Of a stretch of DNA of 64,000 bases, positions 60,072 through 64,000 are shown piece after piece. Origin of the DNA: Acidobacteriota bacterium (GTDB lineage: Bacteria > Acidobacteriota > Terriglobia > Acidiferrales > UBA7541); the NCBI GenBank assembly GCA_003223245.1, contig QHYI01000111.1, forward strand, positions 1 through 64,000, written 5' to 3'. Both the position numbers and the translations under genes were made by a program. The notes below the pieces were generated by a model. That model worked only from the letters and a program-made list of their open reading frames with translations. It did no database searches and was not told the origin of the DNA. Every line of letters starts with the position of its first letter. Position 1 is the stretch's first letter.

Positions 60072-63000
60072 ATGCAGATTCTGCTCCGAGTTGGTGTACG
60101 CAAGTGGCTCGAATTTGCGGGTCGGTTGCTAGCTTTTTCCCTTTTTGCAATTTCTTCGGCGGCGCAGCAGCCTGTTGCGCGCATAACGGCAGTGGTTGAC
60201 GACACGCAACGTACAACCGTTTCTGGCACGCATCCCGTGATGGCCAGGATCGAAGACGATGCGGGTCGTCTGCCGCCGGGAAACCAGTTGCACGGCGTCG
60301 GCATTGCCTTCAGCCGAACCCCGGCGCAAGAGGCCGATTTACAAGCACTGCTCACGGCACAACAGGATCCAACCTCGACCCTGTACCACAAGTGGCTGAC
60401 CCCGGACGAATTTGGGGCGCGCTTTGGGCTGGCGGACGCCGACATCGCCAAGGTGCAGTCCTGGCTGGAGCAGCACGGCTTGACGGTAGAGAGTGTTTCG
60501 CGCAGCAAGAACCGCATCAGCTTTTCTGGAACGGTCGCACAGGTGGAAGCGGCCTTCGGCACGGAGATGCACTACTACCACGTGAATGGCGAGACCCATT
60601 TTGCGCCATCGCGAGATGTCAGCGTGCCTCGGGCGCTTTCCCCCGTGGTGTTAACGGTCGCGAACCTTTCGACCTTTCGTCCCAAACCCCACATCCGCTT
60701 TCCGGGTCCAACGTCCGCCCTTAGCCCAGACTTCACCTCCAGTCAGTCGGGCAACCATTTTCTGACGCCAAAGGACGTGGCCACGATCTACGACATCAAT
60801 CCAGCCTATAAGGCCGGTTATAACGGCACTGGACAGTCGATTGCGGTGGTTGGCCAGTCCGATATTGTGATGACGGACATCGAGAATTTTCAGACTGCGG
60901 CGGGGTTCACCGTAAAGGACCCGGTGAAGGTTTTAGCGTCTAGCACGAACCCAGGCATTCGGTCTGGTGATGAAGTGGAATCGGATCTTGATCTGGAGTA
61001 CACGAGCACGATCGCGAATGGCGCGACTATCTATTTTGTCTTTAGCAGCGCCGGGGTGTTTGATGCCCTCACCTATGTGGTGAACAACAAGAGTGCGCCC
61101 ATTATTAGCGTCAGTTATGGCCTTTGCGAAACCGGACTCACGCAAACCGATTACACGAGCCTCAACGGTATCCTCGCGCAAGCGGCTGCCCAAGGCCAGT
61201 CCGTGATTGTTGCGTCGGGCGACAGCGGTTCGACCGACTGCTATAGAGACACGAGCCTAACCCCCGCCCAGCAACAGGCCCTGGCGGTGGACTTTCCGGC
61301 GAGTAGTCAGTACGTAACGGCCATGGGTGGAACCGAGTTTCCGGCCGCCGATGTGGCCTCCTCGAATACGACGTACTGGCAGGCCGCCAGCGGCAGCGAT
61401 CTTGTCAGCTCGGCGCTCTCCTATATTCCCGAGCAGGTGTGGAACGACGATTCCAGCCTAGGGCTCTCTTCAGGCGGCGGAGGTGTCAGCACGTTGACAT
61501 CGAAACCCAGTTGGCAGACCGGGGTACCGGGGATTCCGTCGGGAACGCTCCGCTTCGTGCCGGATATTTCACTGAGCTCGTCGCCCAACAACGCAGGTTA
61601 TCTTTTTTGCTCGAGCGACACTGCGACCAAGGTGAAGGGAAGTTGCACGAACGGGTTTCGAGACAGCAGCAATGTAACCCTGACGGTCGCAGGGGGTACG
61701 AGTTTTGCCGCGCCGATTTTTGCCGGAATGTTGGCGGTTATCAATGACAAGCTGAACTCCACTGGACAGGGCGTTATCAACTCCACCCTCTACACCCTTG
61801 CAGCAAACTCCGCTACCTACGCCTCCGCGTTCCACGACATCACCAGTGGCGGCAATCAATGCACCGCAGGGTCAACCATTTGCTCGACGGCGGGCACGTC
61901 GCAGTATCCCGCCACGACCGGCTATGACGAGGCGTCGGGCTTGGGTTCGGTGGACTTGTTCAACTTGATGACGGCTTGGCCAGGGTCTTCTTCGTCATTG
62001 GCGCCTTCAAAGACGACACTTTCGGCAGCAACCACGACGCCCGCTCCGGGTGCGAGCGACGCCATCACAATTACAGTGGCCTCCGGGTCGACCTCCAGCA
62101 CCGCCACGCCGACAGGTACACTAAGTGTCGCTGTCGACGGAACATTGCAGCCCTCTTCTCTTCCGTTGACGAATGGTTCTGCGACCTACACTTTCCGTTC
62201 CACGACTCCTGGCGCTCATGTCATTGCGGCAACTTACTCCGGTGATTCGACCTATGCTTCTTCTACCGGCTCGCTGACAGTGACGGTGCCTTCTCCACCG
62301 ATGGCAATCGCCCAGAGCGTAACTACGACGGCGAACACTCCCAAAGCTATTATGTTGACTGCCACGCCTGGAACTTCCGGCGACACGCTGACCTACGCCA
62401 TCGTCACCAACCCCGCGCACGGCACACTCACGGGAACGGCGCCAAACGTGACTTATACTCCCGCCACTGGTTACGTCGGCCCGGACAGTTTCACTTTTGA
62501 CGCCACGGAGAATGGTGCTGAGAATGGCGTTGTTTCTAGCCCCGCCACGGTTGGTATCACCGTTTCCGCCGGCCCCCCACCTCCAGTCGCCAACAACCAA
62601 AGCGTGAGCACCAACAAGAACACAGCCATCACTATCACCCTGACCGGGACTCCAGGCACTTCTGGTGATGCCTTGACCTTCGCCATTGCGACTAATCCGG
62701 TGCATGGCGCATTGACCGGCCCTCCTCCCAACGTGACGTATACTCCAACGACAGGTTATGTGGGGCCGGACAGCTTCACATTCAATGCCACGGAAAGTAA
62801 TGGAGCTGCCTCCACAACTCCGGGCACCGTTTCTATCAATGTGGTCCAGCCCGCGCCGGTGGCCTCGAAGACCACAGTTTCCGCGGCAAGCAGCACGCCC
62901 GCCGCTGGAGCGAGCGACGCCATCAGCATTACCGTCGCTTCAGGATCCGCCTCGAGCACAACTACGCCGACGGGCACCGTGACCGTCTCAGTAGACGGAA

Positions 63001-64000
63001 CGCAGCAAACGCCACCGCTTACGCTGACGAATGGATCGGCCACCTACACCTTTTCCTCGACCGCCGCCGGCTCTCACACCATTGTCGCTAGCTATTCTGG
63101 CGATACGACCTATGCGCCTTCTAGCGGCTCGGTGATGGTGACGGTGACCGCGCCGGTGGCCTCGAAGACGACACTTTCTGCGGCAAACAGCACGCCTGCC
63201 GCCGGAGTGAGCGACGCGATCAGCATTACCGTCGCTTCCGGATCCGCCTCGAGCACAACTACGCCGACCGGCACCGTGATCGTCTCAGTAGATGGAACGC
63301 CGCAAACTCCACCGCTCACACTGACGAATGGCTCGGCCACCTACACCTTTTCCTCGGCCGCCACCGGTTCTCACACCATTGTCGCTAGCTATTCCGGCGA
63401 TACGACCTATGCGCCTTCTAGCGGCTCACTTGGCTTGACTGTACTTGCGAAGTCTTTCAAGCTGGCGGCCAGCAATGTGACGGTCACGGCTGGGAATCCG
63501 GCGGTCTCGACAATTACCATCACTCCCCAGAACGGCTACGCGGGCACTGTAGCTTGGACCGTCTCTAGCAGTCCTGCGCTGACGAACGGTTGCTTCTCCA
63601 TTGCCAACACAACGGTCTCCGGAACAACTGCGGTTTCGGCCACCTTGACGGTCAACACGATCGCCTCGGCTTGTCCCGCTCCCGCACTGGTTGGAGCAGG
63701 AGTTGCCCCGCGGAACATCCGTGACGGCGCCCCTCCTGCTTACAGGACCGACCCGTCTCCGCTTGTGGCTCTCCAGGCAAACCAAGCTAGCATAGCGATG
63801 TTTGGGCTGCTTTTCGTCGGCTTGCTGGGGCGTCGTTGCCGCAGGCTTTCCACTCTTGCAACACTGTGCATTCTTGCCACGATTGGTTTGGCGGCTTCGG
63901 GTTGCGCCGGTGTGGGCTCCTCCACACCGCCGCCAAGCTCTCCTACGGCTGCGAAGGGCGCCTATACAATAAACGTTGTGGGAACCGATACCACCACGGC
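60072..64000 (+). CDS. Secreted S53 (sedolisin/kumamolisin-like) protease with Ig/cadherin repeats, C-terminus off window
   Basis: At least 1309 codons, open to the window edge. N-terminus has a hydrophobic signal (LLAFSLFAISSAA). An activation pro-domain follows (about 40-215; HKWLTPDEFGARFGLADADI), then the catalytic domain from about 225: Glu303/Asp307 in EVESDLDLEY, Ser544 in GGTSFAAP, and the Ca-site DEASGLGSVD at about 620. This is an acid-acting pepstatin-insensitive peptidase fold. Beyond it come one Big_3-type Ig domain, two cadherin-like (Big_9) repeats with NVTYTP...GPDSFTF, and two more Ig domains nearly identical in DNA, then a hydrophobic segment and a second lipobox-like ASGCAG. 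Predicted to be secreted and surface-anchored. Confidence 0.93.
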   Translation, partial: MQILLRVGVRKWLEFAGRLLAFSLFAISSAAQQPVARITAVVDDTQRTTVSGTHPVMARIEDDAGRLPPGNQLHGVGIAFSRTPAQEADLQALLTAQQDPTSTLYHKWLTPDEFGARFGLADADIAKVQSWLEQHGLTVESVSRSKNRISFSGTVAQVEAAFGTEMHYYHVNGETHFAPSRDVSVPRALSPVVLTVANLSTFRPKPHIRFPGPTSALSPDFTSSQSGNHFLTPKDVATIYDINPAYKAGYNGTGQSIAVVGQSDIVMTDIENFQTAAGFTVKDPVKVLASSTNPGIRSGDEVESDLDLEYTSTIANGATIYFVFSSAGVFDALTYVVNNKSAPIISVSYGLCETGLTQTDYTSLNGILAQAAAQGQSVIVASGDSGSTDCYRDTSLTPAQQQALAVDFPASSQYVTAMGGTEFPAADVASSNTTYWQAASGSDLVSSALSYIPEQVWNDDSSLGLSSGGGGVSTLTSKPSWQTGVPGIPSGTLRFVPDISLSSSPNNAGYLFCSSDTATKVKGSCTNGFRDSSNVTLTVAGGTSFAAPIFAGMLAVINDKLNSTGQGVINSTLYTLAANSATYASAFHDITSGGNQCTAGSTICSTAGTSQYPATTGYDEASGLGSVDLFNLMTAWPGSSSSLAPSKTTLSAATTTPAPGASDAITITVASGSTSSTATPTGTLSVAVDGTLQPSSLPLTNGSATYTFRSTTPGAHVIAATYSGDSTYASSTGSLTVTVPSPPMAIAQSVTTTANTPKAIMLTATPGTSGDTLTYAIVTNPAHGTLTGTAPNVTYTPATGYVGPDSFTFDATENGAENGVVSSPATVGITVSAGPPPPVANNQSVSTNKNTAITITLTGTPGTSGDALTFAIATNPVHGALTGPPPNVTYTPTTGYVGPDSFTFNATESNGAASTTPGTVSINVVQPAPVASKTTVSAASSTPAAGASDAISITVASGSASSTTTPTGTVTVSVDGTQQTPPLTLTNGSATYTFSSTAAGSHTIVASYSGDTTYAPSSGSVMVTVTAPVASKTTLSAANSTPAAGVSDAISITVASGSASSTTTPTGTVIVSVDGTPQTPPLTLTNGSATYTFSSAATGSHTIVASYSGDTTYAPSSGSLGLTVLAKSFKLAASNVTVTAGNPAVSTITITPQNGYAGTVAWTVSSSPALTNGCFSIANTTVSGTTAVSATLTVNTIASACPAPALVGAGVAPRNIRDGAPPAYRTDPSPLVALQANQASIAMFGLLFVGLLGRRCRRLSTLATLCILATIGLAASGCAGVGSSTPPPSSPTAAKGAYTINVVGTDTTT
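62856..63449 (+). repeat. Tandem 297-bp repeat units encoding Ig domains
   Basis: Two copies of a 297-bp unit (99 codons) start at 62856 and 63153 with CCGGTGGCCTCGAAGAC. They differ at a modest number of bases. The unit begins VASKTT and ends near SYSGDTTYAPSSGS. They lie inside the S53 gene and look like a recent internal duplication. Confidence 0.85.

Noticed and set aside
62121-63785. Several minus-strand frames in the S53 repeat region
   Set aside because: They arise from codon periodicity of the Thr/Ser-rich Ig repeats on the plus strand.

Overview
The window reads as a piece of a GC-rich Gram-negative chromosome, most likely an Acidobacteriota member. This is inferred from the gene families (CarD-type regulator, an outer-membrane LPS lipoprotein, paired type IV pilus loci, NtrY/NtrX-like kinase, large S53 peptidase with bacterial Ig repeats, Ig/IPT lipoproteins) and not from any rRNA marker, because none is present. 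I saw no tRNA, rRNA, CRISPR array, transposase or phage gene.

Region 1-9.9 kb is housekeeping and central metabolism: an edge-truncated Ig-like lipoprotein, fmdB-galU, tsaD (tRNA t6A), a secreted GH5-like glycosidase, the 5-oxoprolinase operon pxpB-pxpC-pxpA, a small secreted protein whose start looks frameshifted, carD with a well-formed sigma-70 promoter and terminator, then tsaB-rimI. Region 10-17.5 kb holds a secreted dipeptidyl-peptidase IV-like enzyme, a DUF465 protein, psd-pssA (phosphatidylethanolamine synthesis), an aspartate-semialdehyde-dehydrogenase-like protein that seems to lack its catalytic residues, lptE and holA. Region 17.7-29.5 kb holds a large secreted phosphoesterase, a YCII plus monooxygenase-like fusion, rpsT, a Ycf46-like AAA ATPase, phoH-ybeY-corC, a CocE-type hydrolase broken by a deletion/frameshift, era and a small outer-membrane-type protein.

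Region 29.7-50.8 kb is the centrepiece. An NtrY/NtrC-like two-component pair is followed by a complete type IV pilus motor and regulation block (pilB, pilT, pilC, pilS, pilR) and three pilin genes, two of them about 97% identical and each followed by a strong terminator. After a LolA-like gene comes a second, compact assembly operon (GspF/PilC, GspE/PilB, PilM, PilN, PilO, a PilP-like protein and a pseudopilin with a Gly/Pro/Gln-rich tail). It carries its own platform and ATPase but no retraction ATPase and no secretin in this window. GG-N10-GC sites upstream of two of the pilins suggest sigma-54 control through PilR.

Region 50.9-64 kb is accessory: a GlcF-type Fe-S protein, a cupin, a secreted protein next to an ECF sigma factor that ends before its DNA-binding helix, a TolB-like repeat lipoprotein with paired cysteines, an SDR, a PGPGW membrane protein, a SpoIID protein fused to a degenerate peptidase-like domain, and a giant S53 (sedolisin) protease with Ig/cadherin-like repeats that runs off the right edge.

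Starts were chosen by ribosome-binding sites, family N-termini or signal peptides. Several genes (tsaD, pxpB, tsaB) have a -10-like hexamer only 6-9 bases before the start codon and no Shine-Dalgarno, which suggests leaderless transcripts.
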